Assembly: GCA_038380795.1 (NCBI GenBank)
Contig: CM076259.1
Location: forward strand, 21,372,977-21,436,976
Origin: Pyrocephalus nanus
Taxonomy: Eukaryota; Chordata; Aves; Passeriformes; Tyrannidae
Length of the DNA stretch: 64,000 bases
Direction: 5' to 3'
Below the pieces are notes generated by a model that was given only the letters and a program-made list of their open reading frames with translations, made no database searches and had not been told where the DNA came from. The translations under genes were made by a program, and so were the position numbers. Below, in pieces: positions 63,146 to 64,000 of the stretch. How positions within the stretch are numbered: the first letter of the stretch is position 1; each line of letters opens with the position of its first letter.

Positions 63146-64000
63146 GCCTGAAGCAATACAGGATACAATATCCCTTGCCTTTTAAAAGTACAGAGGACTG
63201 ACTGCAGCATTAGAAGTGTCTGGAATCCGTACGTGAAACTAAAACAAATTTGATAGGAGTCGTTCAGCAAGGGAACTCCTGGGGACCTAGCTCAATTTAC
63301 CTAATTTTATCTCTTTTTTTTTTTTCTTTCTCTACTCATGTGCTTTGTTTGTTTGGCTTGTTTGATTTGTTTTATTAATGTTATTTCATGGTATAATGGG
63401 TCTATGTTGAATATTTCATCAGGCTCATTTCCAGCTGTGCTGCCACTGGCCACGTAATACAGCTGTGAATAATTAGTATCTGAATCACCACTGGCTCATG
63501 TGAGAAGCAAGGAAAAGAATCTCAAGAAGCAGGTGCGCAAATAGGGTATCATCTCTGATGTTTTAGTCATTGGGTTTGTTCTCATGACACCTTGGTATCT
63601 GAGCAGGCAGAGGTTTTGAAGGAAGTGGTAGTATCTACTGTTAGACCAGTTGAAATATTCAGACTATGGAAAGAATATCAAGGGCATGAGAGGCTTAACT
63701 GAAGTAGAAATGGAGTTAACCTACCTTCAGTCTTTCAGGAACAGAAATGGAAATGACAAAAATATTCAAATTATAGACAGTCCTGTATGGAGTCCCTTCC
63801 TTTCTGCATGCCTCCTAATTTTGTTTCAATGAGTTTACATTTGGAAACGGTTTCTTCTTTTCTGTCTGTCAATAACTCCTTAGTGAATGTGTAGTCATAA
63901 GACATTTTTGTAAGGCCTTCTGAAGGTCCAAGGCTGGCTGTGCATGAGTCCAAGGGAAGATGGTTTTCACACAAAGAAGGAAAAGACAGTGTAAAGTGAT
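63146..64000. other. Noncoding stretch, no gene seen
   Basis: Only short frames; T-rich run near 63312-63330. Confidence 0.55.

Overview
The window looks like nuclear DNA of a bird. It is AT-rich, intron-scale sequence with avian-type CR1 retroposon 3' ends (near 13.7, 49.2 and 56.5 kb), several avian endogenous-retrovirus (ERV) LTRs, and no bacterial-style gene packing. The recognisable host genes are C-type chemokines (XCL1/lymphotactin family), all on the minus strand. Almost every other open frame is short and lacks coding features.

Layout: 1-13.2 kb is noncoding sequence with (TA)n tracts. 13.25-16.5 kb is a duplicated noncoding block (D). 17.05-19.36 kb is a minus-strand ERV relic with one LTR, a tRNA-Ile-type primer binding site and a broken first ORF carrying seven TQT-like motifs, flanked by a 67-bp direct repeat. 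21.8-24.9 kb holds a decayed third XCL-like copy. 29.2-33.1 kb holds an intact three-exon XCL1-like gene (copy A). 33.9-35.6 kb is its upstream flank with an LTR. 35.9-39.0 kb is a plus-strand gammaretrovirus-like pol relic with a 3' LTR. 39.1-40.7 kb is the second copy of block D (D'). 41.0-44.5 kb holds the second intact XCL1 gene (copy B), and 45.2-47.1 kb is its upstream flank. 47.1-64 kb is noncoding apart from two CR1 elements and two LTRs.

The main biological interest is the chemokine array. Copies A and B have nearly identical promoters and first exons. Exon 2, which encodes most of the mature chemokine, differs at about 17 of 39 residues with almost no synonymous change, inside introns that differ by only about 3-7%. 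The tails also differ: A ends in a short basic tail, while B runs into a Ser/Thr-rich tail that appears to be read from the antisense strand of an LTR. All identities are hand alignments within the window; no database search was possible.
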